From positions 1,984,001 through 2,048,000 of the forward strand of contig NZ_CP087879.1 of assembly GCF_021442325.1 (NCBI RefSeq): 64,000 nucleotides of DNA. Direction: 5' to 3'. The DNA comes from Agromyces marinus (GTDB taxonomy: Bacteria; Actinomycetota; Actinomycetes; Actinomycetales; Microbacteriaceae). This document shows positions 53,979 through 63,076 of this stretch, piece by piece. The first letter of the stretch is position 1; each line of letters begins with the position of its first letter. The translations under genes were made by a program, and so were the position numbers. The notes beneath the pieces are model-generated. The model was not told the origin of the DNA. It saw only the letters and a list, made by a program, of their open reading frames with translations, and made no database searches.

Positions 53979-54926
53979 TCAGAACCCCGCCTGGAGGACG
54001 AGGTAGCCCGGGAACAGGGCGAACGCGATCGTCACGGGAAGGATCAGGAACACGAGGGGGACGAGCATCGCGATCTCCTTCCGGCCCGCGAGTTCGATGA
54101 GGTGCCGTTTCGCGTCGGCACGGGCGTCGCCCGCCTGCGCGCGGAGGACCCCGGCGAGCGGCGCACCGCGCTCGAGCGCCGCGAGGGCCTGGTCGAGCGC
54201 GCGCGTCAGCGCGGCATGGTCGAGCCCGTCGCGGACCTCGGCCAGCGCGACGCCGAGCGGTACGCCCGTGCCCACCGCGGCAACGACCCCGCCGAACTCG
54301 CGGGCGAGCTCCCCCGAGCCGGTGCGGGCGACGCGGCGGATCGCGTCGAGCAGCCCCTCCCCTGCGGTGAGGCTCAACGTCAGGAACTCCAGCACCGTCG
54401 GCAGCTCGCTCGTGATGCGTGCCATCCGTCGTCGCGCCGCGCGCTGCAGCATCCAATCGCAGAGCACGGCACCGCACGCCGCACCCAGGAACGGGATGGC
54501 CGCGCGCACGGGGACCGGAGCGGACTGGACGGTGGGCGCGGCGATCGCGAACGCCGCGCCGAGCGCGAACCCGATCGCCGACCACACGAGCTGCCGGCCG
54601 CGGAAGCGCTCGACCGTGGCATCCGCCCCTGCCTGCCGCAGGCGCCGCGCGACCGTGTCGTTGCCGCCGAGCACCGAGGCCATCAGGTCGCGGGCGCGTC
54701 GCGCGGCGGGCAGGACCAGCATCGCGAGCACCGACCCGGGATCGGCCGGCACCGGTGCGCGCATCGCGCGCGCCTCGGCGGAGAAGTCGGTGATGTACGG
54801 CGCCACGCGGTCGACGAGCCTCGCGCGGCCGATGCGCGGAACGGATGCCGCGACGAGCCACAGTCCGAGCCCGAGCAGCGCACCGAGCGCGATCGCCGCG
54901 AGCGGGGTCGCGCTCAGGTGAACCAT
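53979..54926 (-). CDS. tadC: Tad type II secretion membrane protein TadC
   Basis: 315 residues. The GspF-type domain is seen in MARITSELPTVLEFLTLSLTAGEGLLDAIRRVA, RDGLDHAALTRALDQALAALERGAPLAGVLRAQAGDAR and the final long helix. It is a membrane platform protein for pilus assembly. GGAG lies five bases before the ATG, and the gene overlaps the tadB stop by 13 bases. Confidence 0.88.
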   Translation of the reverse strand: MVHLSATPLAAIALGALLGLGLWLVAASVPRIGRARLVDRVAPYITDFSAEARAMRAPVPADPGSVLAMLVLPAARRARDLMASVLGGNDTVARRLRQAGADATVERFRGRQLVWSAIGFALGAAFAIAAPTVQSAPVPVRAAIPFLGAACGAVLCDWMLQRAARRRMARITSELPTVLEFLTLSLTAGEGLLDAIRRVARTGSGELAREFGGVVAAVGTGVPLGVALAEVRDGLDHAALTRALDQALAALERGAPLAGVLRAQAGDARADAKRHLIELAGRKEIAMLVPLVFLILPVTIAFALFPGYLVLQAGF

Positions 54927-55777
54927 CGACGCTCCTCGGGCAGTCGGCCGAGGCCGAGCATCAGTCGGTAGGCGACGAACGTCACCGCGGCACCGGCGAG
55001 GATCAGGGCGGTGCCCGCGGGCGAGTCGTAGGCCGCGAGCGTCTCGGGACGGGTCGCGAGCACGCACAGGACGAGCCACGGCGCGGCCACGCCGAGCATC
55101 GCGGCACTGCGGATCCACGACTGGCGGGCGACGACCTCCGCGCGCAGCGCGGCGTCCTCCCTGAGGTACGCGGCGAGCCCGCGCAGCACGGACGTGAGGT
55201 CGGTCCCGCCGACCTCACGCGCCATCCGGAGCGTCTCGAGGATCCGGTCGGCCACCGGGTCGGCCAGGCGCGCCTTCAGCGCGTCGATCGCCGACCCGAA
55301 GTCGCCGGTGCGGCGGAACTCGTCGTCGAACCCGGCGAACGAGCCCCGTGTCGCGGATGGGCCGAGTTCGCCGAGCGCGGCGATCGCGTCGGGCAGGTTC
55401 ATGCCCGCACGCACGCTCGAGACGAGGTGGTCGACCACGTCCGGCCAGATCGCGCGGTTGGCCGCGCGCCGGCGGTTCGCCCTGGCCCTGACGAGCATCG
55501 GCACGATCGCAGCGCCGAGCACCGCTGCGACGAGCGCGATCACGGGGACGCCGAACACGGCCTGCGCGGCCGCGGCGGCGACCACCGCGAGCACGATGCC
55601 CACGGCGACGGCGGCCGCGATCGGGGAGCCCGGGAGGCCGGCCAGCGCGAACTCGTCGCGGACGGCATCGGCGAGCCCGCGCCCGCGCGGCGCGACCTCG
55701 ACGCCCCGCGGCCAGAGGAACGGGGAGGCCACGAGCAGCAGGCCGACGCCGAGCATCGCGCCGAGGACGAGGCTCAC
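54914..55777 (-). CDS. tadB: Tad type II secretion membrane protein TadB
   Basis: 287 residues. The GspF-like core is WPDVVDHLVSSVRAGMNLPDAIAALGELGP and LETLRMAREVGGTDLTSVLRGLAAYLREDAALRAEV, with helices before and after. The GTG at 55775-55777 overlaps the tadA stop by four bases. It works with TadC as the inner-membrane platform. Confidence 0.88.
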   Translation of the reverse strand: MSLVLGAMLGVGLLLVASPFLWPRGVEVAPRGRGLADAVRDEFALAGLPGSPIAAAVAVGIVLAVVAAAAAQAVFGVPVIALVAAVLGAAIVPMLVRARANRRRAANRAIWPDVVDHLVSSVRAGMNLPDAIAALGELGPSATRGSFAGFDDEFRRTGDFGSAIDALKARLADPVADRILETLRMAREVGGTDLTSVLRGLAAYLREDAALRAEVVARQSWIRSAAMLGVAAPWLVLCVLATRPETLAAYDSPAGTALILAGAAVTFVAYRLMLGLGRLPEERRWFT

Positions 55778-57021
55778 GCGGCATCCCCCAGCACGATCTC
55801 GGGATCGAGCCCGGCGGCCTCGAACTTGGTCGCGCGCGCGGGTCGGAGCCCGGTCGGCGCGAGCCGCCCGGTGGCCCGATCGACCCGGAACAGCGTGTCG
55901 GCCCCGACCCTGGATCCGCTCGTCACGCCCGTGGTCGCCGCGATCTCGACGGCTCGGCGGTGCCCGTCGCGGTCGATGGCCAGGTGCACGACGAGATCGA
56001 TGCAGGTCGCGACGGTCGGCACGACGAACGCGGAGTCGATGTTGCGCCCGGCGAGCAACGGCAGCGTGCACAGCTTCGCGAGCGCGTCGGCGGCCGAGTT
56101 GGCGTGCAGCGTGCACATGCCCGGCACGCCCGAGTTCATCGCGAGCAGCAGGTCGAGGCTCTCGGCCTCGCGCACCTCGCCGACGACGAGCCGGTCGGGG
56201 CGCATCCGCAGCGCCTCCTTCACGAGCCGCCGCAGCGTGATCTCGCCCGTGCCCTCGAGGTTCGGCTGACGGCACTGCATCGCGACGACGTCGCGCGCGT
56301 CGACGTCGAGTTCGAAGGTCTCCTCGACCGTGATGATGCGCTCGCCCGTGCGGGTCGCGGCGAGCAGGGCGTTCAGCATCGTGGTCTTGCCGGTGTGCGT
56401 CGCCCCGGAGACGAGGATGTTCGCGCCGGCGAGCACGCCCATCCGCAGGAACTCCGCCGCCGGGCGGGTGAGCGATCCGAGCTCCACGAGCCTCGGCAGC
56501 GACCGGATCCGCTGCTGGAACTTGCGGATGTTCACGGCCCAGTGCGCCCGCGTGACGTCGGGGATCGCGACGTGCAGGCGCGATCCGTCCGGGAGCGACG
56601 CGTCGACGAACGGTGAGGACAGGTCGACCCGTCGACCGGAGTGCTGCAGCATCCGCTCGACCAGGTCGCGCACCTCGCGATCCGAGAGCACGAGCGTGGT
56701 CAGTTCGGCGACGCCGGCCCGCGCGACGAAGACGCGCGTCGGCGCGTTGATCCAGATCTCCTCGACGCCCGGATCGTCGAGGAAGGGCTGCAACGGCCCA
56801 TAGCCGGTGAGGGATGCCACGACCTCGCGCGCCGCACCCGCCTCGTCGGCGAGCGTGGCATGCGTGCCCGCGAGGGCCCGCTCGGCGTACCGGCGCACCT
56901 CTTCGGCCGCGAGCCGGGCGGCGAGCGCCTCGTCACGGCCGAGGTCGATGCCGTCGCGCAGGACACGACTGCGGACGCGGTCGGCGATCGTGCGGACGGC
57001 TTCGGACATGGCCACCATCAT
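55774..57021 (-). CDS. tadA: Tad pilus ATPase TadA (CpaF-like)
   Basis: 415 residues of a secretion ATPase. Walker A is VSGATHTGKTTMLNALL near residue 215, Asp box VEETFEL, Walker B LRMRPDRLVVGEVREAE, and His box CTLHANSAADAL. It drives pilus polymerisation through TadB and TadC. The start is uncertain because three ATGs lie within 13 bases (57021, 57018, 57009); I took the first. It heads tadA-tadB-tadC-flp-tadE-tadE-tadG. No secretin or prepilin peptidase gene is in the window, as expected for a Gram-positive. Confidence 0.92.
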   Translation of the reverse strand: MMVAMSEAVRTIADRVRSRVLRDGIDLGRDEALAARLAAEEVRRYAERALAGTHATLADEAGAAREVVASLTGYGPLQPFLDDPGVEEIWINAPTRVFVARAGVAELTTLVLSDREVRDLVERMLQHSGRRVDLSSPFVDASLPDGSRLHVAIPDVTRAHWAVNIRKFQQRIRSLPRLVELGSLTRPAAEFLRMGVLAGANILVSGATHTGKTTMLNALLAATRTGERIITVEETFELDVDARDVVAMQCRQPNLEGTGEITLRRLVKEALRMRPDRLVVGEVREAESLDLLLAMNSGVPGMCTLHANSAADALAKLCTLPLLAGRNIDSAFVVPTVATCIDLVVHLAIDRDGHRRAVEIAATTGVTSGSRVGADTLFRVDRATGRLAPTGLRPARATKFEAAGLDPEIVLGDAA

Positions 57022-57114
57022 GGACAGGCTCGCGCCGACGCCCCGGAACTTATCCACACCCGCGGCCCGGGCGCCGGGGCCGCCGGTCGAGCGCATGCCT
57101 CGCCCGCCCGCCCG

Positions 57115-58029
57115 CTACGGGCCCGCGCGGTCCGGGGGCTCGGCGGCCGACGCTGCGGCGAGCGCCGCCGCCGATCGCCCGGCTTCGAGCGCCGCCGCCT
57201 CCAGGGCGCGTCTGGCGATGCGAACCTCGCGTTCGGCGGGGCGGAGTCGGGTGCGGACCTCCGAGATACGACGCTCGAGCGCGTCGCGCTCGGCCTCGAG
57301 GTCGTCGACGAGGGCGGCTGCGGCGTCGACGCGGGCGGATGCCTCGGCGAGGCCCCGTTCGTCGGTCGCGGCGCGTTCGCGCAGGCGCTGCAGCTCCTGC
57401 TCGGCGCGGTCGCTCGCGCGGCGTGCAGCGGCGTCCGGAGTCGCGGCGGCTCCGTCATCCGCTCGCTCACGGGTCGATCGGCCGCGGATCCTGCCCGGCC
57501 GCCCCGACCGCCCGGGCTCGCCGCCGCCGACCGCACCGCCGAGGTCGACCTCGGTGCCGACCGCCCGAAGCGAGCGCACGAGTCGCCCGCTCGCGACGGC
57601 GGCCGCGGCATCCGCCGACACGCTCGCGGCGACGAGGGTCTGCTCGACCTCGTCGAGCACGGCGCGCGAAGCAGCACGGCCCGCGGCATCCGCGACGCTC
57701 GACCCGAGGGCCACGAGGTCGGCCACGATCTCGCGTCGCTCGGCGGCGAGCGCCGTCAGGGCGCGACCGTCGCCAGCGGCCTGGGCCTCGGCGAGCTCAC
57801 CGCCGAGGCCGATGAGGTCGCCGAGGCGGTCGGGCTCGTCGCGTGCGATGCGGTTGACGATCCAGGCGGCCGGTGACGGGCGTCGCAGCGCTCCGATCCC
57901 CTTCGCGAGCGCGGGATCGCCCGCGGCCTTCGCCGCGGCCGTGCGCGCGTTGCGCGCCGCCGTGAACTCCTCCGGGACGAGCGCGTACAGCGCGTCCGCC
58001 GCCTCGCCGAGCGCGTCTCCAGCCGCCAC
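57115..58029 (-). CDS. Conserved coiled-coil protein, unknown
   Basis: 304 residues. The N-terminal part (ALYALVPEEFTAARNARTAAA ... IGALRRPSPAAWIVNRIAR) is a recurring actinobacterial pattern that I recognise only as a conserved protein. The C-terminal half is a long Ala/Arg/Glu coiled coil (about residues 205-300). A GTG at 58027-58029 gives the expected start. It lies alone between the tad operon and the reductase fusion. Confidence 0.65.
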   Translation of the reverse strand: MAAGDALGEAADALYALVPEEFTAARNARTAAAKAAGDPALAKGIGALRRPSPAAWIVNRIARDEPDRLGDLIGLGGELAEAQAAGDGRALTALAAERREIVADLVALGSSVADAAGRAASRAVLDEVEQTLVAASVSADAAAAVASGRLVRSLRAVGTEVDLGGAVGGGEPGRSGRPGRIRGRSTRERADDGAAATPDAAARRASDRAEQELQRLRERAATDERGLAEASARVDAAAALVDDLEAERDALERRISEVRTRLRPAEREVRIARRALEAAALEAGRSAAALAAASAAEPPDRAGP

Positions 58030-58092
58030 GCCCCCATCATGCCGCGCGCGGGCGCGCGCCGCATGCGCTCGAGCCCGCTCGAACGCGTGCGC

Positions 58093-59754
58093 TCAGACGG
58101 TCTCGAGGTACTTGTGGACGACGTTGACGGCGACGGCGCCCTGGCCGACGGCGGATGCCACGCGCCGCATGACGTCGTGACGCACGTCGCCCGCGGCGAA
58201 CACGCCGGGGATGCTCGCCTCGAGCGGGAACGGGTCGCGATTGGGCGTCCAGCCGTGCGGCCGCCGCCCCTCGTGGACGAGGTCGGTCCCGGTGAGCACG
58301 AATCCGTGTTCGTCCAGTTCGACGAGCCCGCGCACGAGGTCGGTGCCCGGCACCGCCCCGATGAACACGAACATCGCGTCGGCGGCGAGCTCGAACTCGG
58401 TTCCCTCGCGCGTGTCGGCGACGGTCATCGACTCGAGGCGATCGTCGCCTGCGAGTGCGACGACGCGGCTGTGCGCGCGGACCGTGACGTTGGGCGCGGC
58501 CTCGATCTGGTCGATCAGGTAGCGCGACATCGACGACTCGAGGCCGTCCTTCCTCACCAGGATCACCACCTCGGCCGCGTAGCGCGACAGGAACATCGCG
58601 CCCTGGCCGGCCGAGTTCGCGCCGCCGACGACGACCACCCGCCGCCCCGAATAGGCCATCGCCTCGGAGGCGGCCGCGCCGTAGTAGACGGATGCCCCGA
58701 GCAGGCGTTCCTCGCCCGGGATGCCGAGCACGCGCGCCTCGACGCCCGTCGCGAGCACGAGCGCCCGGGAGCGCAGTTCGCTGCCGTCGTCGAGTTCGAC
58801 GATCTTGTAGGAGTCCTCGACCCGGATCGCGGTGACCGACAGGGGACTCAGGATCTCCGCTCCGAGCCGGCGCGCCTGCGTGACCGCCCGCCTGGCGAGG
58901 TCGGCACCGCTGATGCCGTGCGGGAACCCGAGGTAGTTCTCGATGCGGGAGCTCGTGCCGGCCTGCCCGCCCGGGACCTCGCGTTCGACGACCGCGGTCC
59001 GAAGACCCTCCGACGCGCCGTACACGGCGGCCGCGAGCCCGGCCGGGCCGGCGCCGATGACGATCAGGTCGTAGAACGGTTGCTGCGCCGGGGCGCGCAG
59101 GCCGATGCGTTCAGCGAGTTCGTGCAGGCTCGGGCAGAACAGCGTCGTGCCGTCGGGCAGGAACACCACCGGAAGGCGGTGCATCCCGTCGCTCGACGCC
59201 TCGACGAGCGCACGGGCGCCGTCGTTCTTCTCGATGTCGAGCCACTGGTATGGGATCTGGCTGCGCGCGAGGAAGTCCTTGACCACGTGCGTCGTCGGCG
59301 ACCACAGCGTCCCGGCGACCCGGATGCCCTCGTACAGCGGGGGCGTGTTCGCCCGCCAGTCGTCGACGAGCTCGTCGATGACCGGGTAGAGCCGTTCCTC
59401 CGGCGGGTCCCAGGGCTTGAGCAGGTAGTAGTCGAGGTCGAGCGAGTTGATGCTCGTGATCGCGGCGCTCGTGTCGGCGTACGCGGTCAGCAGGACGCGC
59501 TTGGCGTCGGGGTACAGGGTGAGCGCCTCGGCCAGGAACTCGGTGCCGGTCATGCCCGGCATCCGCTGGTCGACCAGGAACAGCGCGACCCGATCACCGC
59601 GCCGCTTGAAGCCCTGCACCGCGTCCAGCGCGTCGGCGCCGGACCCGGCGCGCACGATCCGGTAGTCGTCCCGGTAGCGAGCCGACAGGTCGCGGGCGAT
59701 CGCGCTGAGCACCTGCGGTTCGTCGTCCACGGTCATGATCACCGGCTTGGCCAT
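58093..59754 (-). CDS. Response regulator / glutaredoxin-like / thioredoxin-reductase fusion without redox cysteines
   Basis: 553 residues. Residues 1-125 are an intact receiver domain (VDDEP, phospho-acceptor Asp in LVDQRMPGM, Thr in LTAY, Lys in LLKPWD). Residues about 145-225 look like a glutaredoxin fold (VAGTLWSPTTHVVKDFL ... LPVVFLPDGT) whose active-site cysteines are gone. From about residue 230 a thioredoxin-reductase fold follows, with FAD site VIGAGPAGLAAA and NADPH site VVVGGANSAG. The CxxC expected after the second nucleotide region reads YYGAAASEA. The whole protein has one cysteine (C207). A flavin- or NADPH-sensing output is more likely than disulfide reduction. It begins three bases after the kinase stop. 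Confidence 0.87.
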   Translation of the reverse strand: MAKPVIMTVDDEPQVLSAIARDLSARYRDDYRIVRAGSGADALDAVQGFKRRGDRVALFLVDQRMPGMTGTEFLAEALTLYPDAKRVLLTAYADTSAAITSINSLDLDYYLLKPWDPPEERLYPVIDELVDDWRANTPPLYEGIRVAGTLWSPTTHVVKDFLARSQIPYQWLDIEKNDGARALVEASSDGMHRLPVVFLPDGTTLFCPSLHELAERIGLRAPAQQPFYDLIVIGAGPAGLAAAVYGASEGLRTAVVEREVPGGQAGTSSRIENYLGFPHGISGADLARRAVTQARRLGAEILSPLSVTAIRVEDSYKIVELDDGSELRSRALVLATGVEARVLGIPGEERLLGASVYYGAAASEAMAYSGRRVVVVGGANSAGQGAMFLSRYAAEVVILVRKDGLESSMSRYLIDQIEAAPNVTVRAHSRVVALAGDDRLESMTVADTREGTEFELAADAMFVFIGAVPGTDLVRGLVELDEHGFVLTGTDLVHEGRRPHGWTPNRDPFPLEASIPGVFAAGDVRHDVMRRVASAVGQGAVAVNVVHKYLETV

Positions 59755-59756
59755 GA

Positions 59757-61997
59757 TCAGTCCTCCTCGCCGTCGTCGGACGGAGCCACGCCCACGGGAA
59801 GGCGGGCCGTGAACCGCGTGAACGCGGGCCCGGAGTCGACCTCGAGGTCGCCGTGGTGCTTCTTGACGATGATGTTCCGCGAGATCGGCAGGCCGAGCCC
59901 GGTGCCCTCGCCGAGCGGCTTGGTGGTGAAGAAGGGATCGAACACCCGCGAACGCGCCTCGGGCGACATGCCCGGGCCGTCGTCCTCGACCTCGACGACG
60001 ATGCGATCGCCCTCGCCGCGAGCCCGGACCGTGAGGGTGCCCTCGCCGCCCATGGCGTCGATGGCGTTGTCGATCAGGTTGGTCCAGACCTGGTTCAGTT
60101 CGCTCGCGTGCGCCTGGATCGTGGGCAGGTCGGCGTCGTACTCCTTCACGACGCGCACCCCGCGCTTGAGCTTGTTGTGCAGCATCACGAGCGTGTTGTC
60201 GAGCCCGTGCCGGACGTCGACGTCCTGGACGGGGGCCTGGTCCATGTAGGTGTACGTCTTCAGCGCCTTCACGAGTTCGACCATGCGCGTCGTGCCGACG
60301 GCGACCTCGGCCAGCAGCGAGTACACGAGGTACTTCTGGCTCAACCAGACGACGATGACGCGCCGTTCCTCCTCGGGGAAGACCTCTTCGAGCCGTTCGA
60401 GGTCGTCGATCCCGATGCCGAGGCTGACCAGGCTCGGCGCGAGTTCGCCCGCCTCGGCGACCCCGTGCTCGTCGAGCCAGGACTCCACAGCGGCCTCACG
60501 GTCGCTGCGCTCGAGCGCACCGTACTCGGCGGGGCGGTCCGCGCGCTCGGCCGCGAGGGCGTCGAGTTCGCGCAACCGTTCGAGTCGCGACCCGTACAGG
60601 CCGAGCCTGCCGAGCTCGAGCTGGGTGACCTGCAGTTTCGCGAACGCGGCCTGCGCCTGGCTCGAGCCCCGCTGCGCCGCCGAAGCGGGATTGTTCAGCT
60701 CGTGCGCCATCCCGGCGCTCAGCCGCCCGAGCGAGGCCATCTTCTCCTGGAGGATCAGCTGGTCCTGCATCCGGCTCAACTGGTCGAGGGTGCCCTCGAG
60801 GGCCGCGTTCTTCTCCCGCAGTTCGGCCGAACGCGCCCGCAGGTCGCGTTCGCTGCGGCGGATCGCCGCCTCGGCGGCGCGGCGCTCGCCGATGTCGCGG
60901 ATGATGCCCGTGTAGAACCGTTCGCCCCGGATCATCCACGTCGACAGCGACAGCTCGATCGGGATGCGTTCGCCCGCCTTCGTCCTGGCGGACAGCTCGA
61001 CGGTGCGGCCGATGACCTTCGCCTCGCCGGTCTCGGCGTACCGCCGCATGCCGGCGTGGTGCGCGTCGTGGAACTCGGGCGGGACGATCAGGTCGAGCAG
61101 TCGCCCGACGGCCTCCTCCTCCTCGTACCCGAGCACGCGGGTCGCCGCCGAGTTCCACGCGACGATGCGCCCGTCGCGATCGGCCGAGACGATGGCGTCG
61201 ATGGACGCCTCCGGAACCGACCCGAACGCGTCGGCATCGACGGCGCGGTCCTCGAGTTCCCGGACGATCCCGGTGAAGTACCGGCGACCGCCGAACACCC
61301 AGGTGGCGTACGAGAGTCCGGCGAGGAACTCGGTGCCGTCGCGCCGTGCGACCGAGAGGTCGATCGAAGCGCCGATGATGTGCCGGTCGTCGCCGACCCG
61401 CACCCGGTCCAGGCTGGCCCGGAACCGGTGCCGCTCGCGCAACGGCACGAGCATGCCCACCGGCTGCCCGAGGGCCTGCGCCTCGGTGTGCCCGAGGAGG
61501 GCCGTCGCGGCGTCGTTCCAGCCCCGGATCACGCCGCGTTCGTCGGCCGTGACGACCGCTTCCCGCTCGGATGCCGCGGCCTCGCGGAACCCCGCCTGCG
61601 ACTCCCGCAGCGCGCGCCGGAGCCGCGAGACGACGACCAGCCGTTCGACGCGGTCGAGCACGTCCTGCGGGTCGAACGGGGTCGACATGAGGTCGTCTCC
61701 CGCGGCGAGCGCCCGGACGCGGATGCCCACGTCGTCGGCCGGGGCGACGAACGCGACGGGCACGTCGTCGGTTCCGACGTCGGCGTGGAGTGCTGCGGCG
61801 AGCGCGATCGCGTCGCCGTTGCGCAGGCCCGCGTCGATCACGACCAGGTCGGGATGCACCCGGAGCGAGCCGAGCACGCGATCCGGCAAGGGCGGGCTCG
61901 TGAGCGCGGTGTACCGCTCGGGTTCGAGGATGCCGGTGAGCTCGCGCAGCACGCCCTCGGATTCGGCCACGAGCAGGATCGTCCCGCGCTCACTCAT
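59757..61997 (-). CDS. PAS-type sensor histidine kinase with degenerate receiver domain
   Basis: 746 residues, no membrane helix. Residues about 1-125 resemble a receiver domain with Asp present (VVIDAG) but an ESE pocket and a Thr where the conserved Lys should be. Two PAS domains follow (about 140-250 and 265-385), then a coiled coil, the H-box MAHELNNPASAAQRG (His near residue 430), a long helical insert, and the ATPase domain with N-box NQVWTNLIDNAIDAM, DDGPGM and GTGLGLPI. GAGGGG lies six bases before the ATG. It is co-transcribed with the receiver-reductase fusion, its likely partner. Confidence 0.9.
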   Translation of the reverse strand: MSERGTILLVAESEGVLRELTGILEPERYTALTSPPLPDRVLGSLRVHPDLVVIDAGLRNGDAIALAAALHADVGTDDVPVAFVAPADDVGIRVRALAAGDDLMSTPFDPQDVLDRVERLVVVSRLRRALRESQAGFREAAASEREAVVTADERGVIRGWNDAATALLGHTEAQALGQPVGMLVPLRERHRFRASLDRVRVGDDRHIIGASIDLSVARRDGTEFLAGLSYATWVFGGRRYFTGIVRELEDRAVDADAFGSVPEASIDAIVSADRDGRIVAWNSAATRVLGYEEEEAVGRLLDLIVPPEFHDAHHAGMRRYAETGEAKVIGRTVELSARTKAGERIPIELSLSTWMIRGERFYTGIIRDIGERRAAEAAIRRSERDLRARSAELREKNAALEGTLDQLSRMQDQLILQEKMASLGRLSAGMAHELNNPASAAQRGSSQAQAAFAKLQVTQLELGRLGLYGSRLERLRELDALAAERADRPAEYGALERSDREAAVESWLDEHGVAEAGELAPSLVSLGIGIDDLERLEEVFPEEERRVIVVWLSQKYLVYSLLAEVAVGTTRMVELVKALKTYTYMDQAPVQDVDVRHGLDNTLVMLHNKLKRGVRVVKEYDADLPTIQAHASELNQVWTNLIDNAIDAMGGEGTLTVRARGEGDRIVVEVEDDGPGMSPEARSRVFDPFFTTKPLGEGTGLGLPISRNIIVKKHHGDLEVDSGPAFTRFTARLPVGVAPSDDGEED

Positions 61998-62195
61998 CGC
62001 TGCCCCCTCTCTCGAGGTGCCGGCGCGCCCCGTGGGCGGCCTCGGGGCAAGGCTAGCGAGCACCGCGTGCGGTTCCTCCCCCTCGTTCGGGTGCCACGCG
62101 CGCGACACGCCATGCGACCGGTCGGCGCTCCGGCGTCCCGCATCACTAGCCTCGGGCTCACGGCACGTGGCCGGCATCGACGCAGGACGGAGCGC

Positions 62196-62843
62196 ATGCG
62201 CATGACCGCACCCGAAGCAGCAGGCCGGGCCCGAGGCACGGAAGACCCCGTGGCGAGGATCGTCGCACAGGAGGTCGCGAGCCTGCGCGAAGGGTTCGGC
62301 AGGGGCGCCGAGTTCGCGGTCACCCGCTCGACCGCGCGAGAGCGGATGCTGCACCGCCTCGAGTGCGCCTCGATCGCGTCGCACCTCGACCCGTCCTCGC
62401 GGTGGACCACCCCGCACCGCCGGAGGCTGGACGCCGATCCGTCGTACCGGATCCCGATGCCGGTCCTCGTGACGCGCCAGGCGGCGCGCGAACTGACCGG
62501 CGTGCGGTCGTGCCGCGTGTGCTGGCCGAACGTGTCGGGCGAGGAGCCGCGGCCGCTCCGGCACGTCTCGGCACAGCGCCTCGGGCCGCAGCACGTCGGT
62601 CGCGTGCTCGCCCGCCCCGACGGCGAGCCGCTCGGCACGATCGTGCGCTGGCGTGCCCGCATCGGTGCGGACCTCTTCGGCGTCGAGCACGACGAGATCG
62701 AGATCACGACCTCGGCCGGGGTCGTGACCGTCGCACGCGACGGGCGGGTCACGATCTGGGACCTCCCGACCGATGAGGAGGCGATCCGGCGCAAGACCGA
62801 GCTCGTCCACCGGTTCGCGAGCGGCGACCCGCGCCCCGCCTAG
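62196..62843 (+). CDS. Hypothetical protein with CxxC
   Basis: 215 residues, divergent from the kinase. The middle has LTGVRSCRVCWPNVSG, a CxxC pair, and the last third is beta-rich (GVEHDEIEITTSAGVVTVARDGRVTIWDLP). GGAG lies shortly before two close ATGs (62196 and 62202); the first is used. No family is recognised. The kinase context hints at redox or light sensing, but nothing direct supports it. Confidence 0.6.
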   Translation: MRMTAPEAAGRARGTEDPVARIVAQEVASLREGFGRGAEFAVTRSTARERMLHRLECASIASHLDPSSRWTTPHRRRLDADPSYRIPMPVLVTRQAARELTGVRSCRVCWPNVSGEEPRPLRHVSAQRLGPQHVGRVLARPDGEPLGTIVRWRARIGADLFGVEHDEIEITTSAGVVTVARDGRVTIWDLPTDEEAIRRKTELVHRFASGDPRPA

Positions 62844-62858
62844 ACTGGTCGGGCGTTC

Positions 62859-62940
62859 GCGGGAGTGGTGAAACTGGCAGACACGCAGGATTTAGGTTCC
62901 TGTGCCTCCGGGCGTGCGGGTTCGAGTCCCGCCTTCCGCA
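62859..62940 (+). tRNA. tRNA-Leu (anticodon TAG)
   Basis: An 82-nt type II tRNA. Acceptor stem GCGGGAG/CTTCCGC has one G-U pair, the anticodon loop TTTAGGT gives TAG (reading CUA), a long variable arm is present, and the T arm is GGGTTCGAGTCCC. CCA is not encoded. TAGACT at 62841-62846 is a possible -10 box. Confidence 0.95.
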
Positions 62941-63076
62941 CGACACGACACGACGGTCATCCGCTCGTTCCCCTCGGGGGAAACCCCGATGGTGCGGAGG
63001 CGCGCGCTCGGTAGACTTCTGGGGTCCCGGCGATTCGAGCCGGTCGCCGAAACCACGACAGGGAGCACCGACGCCC

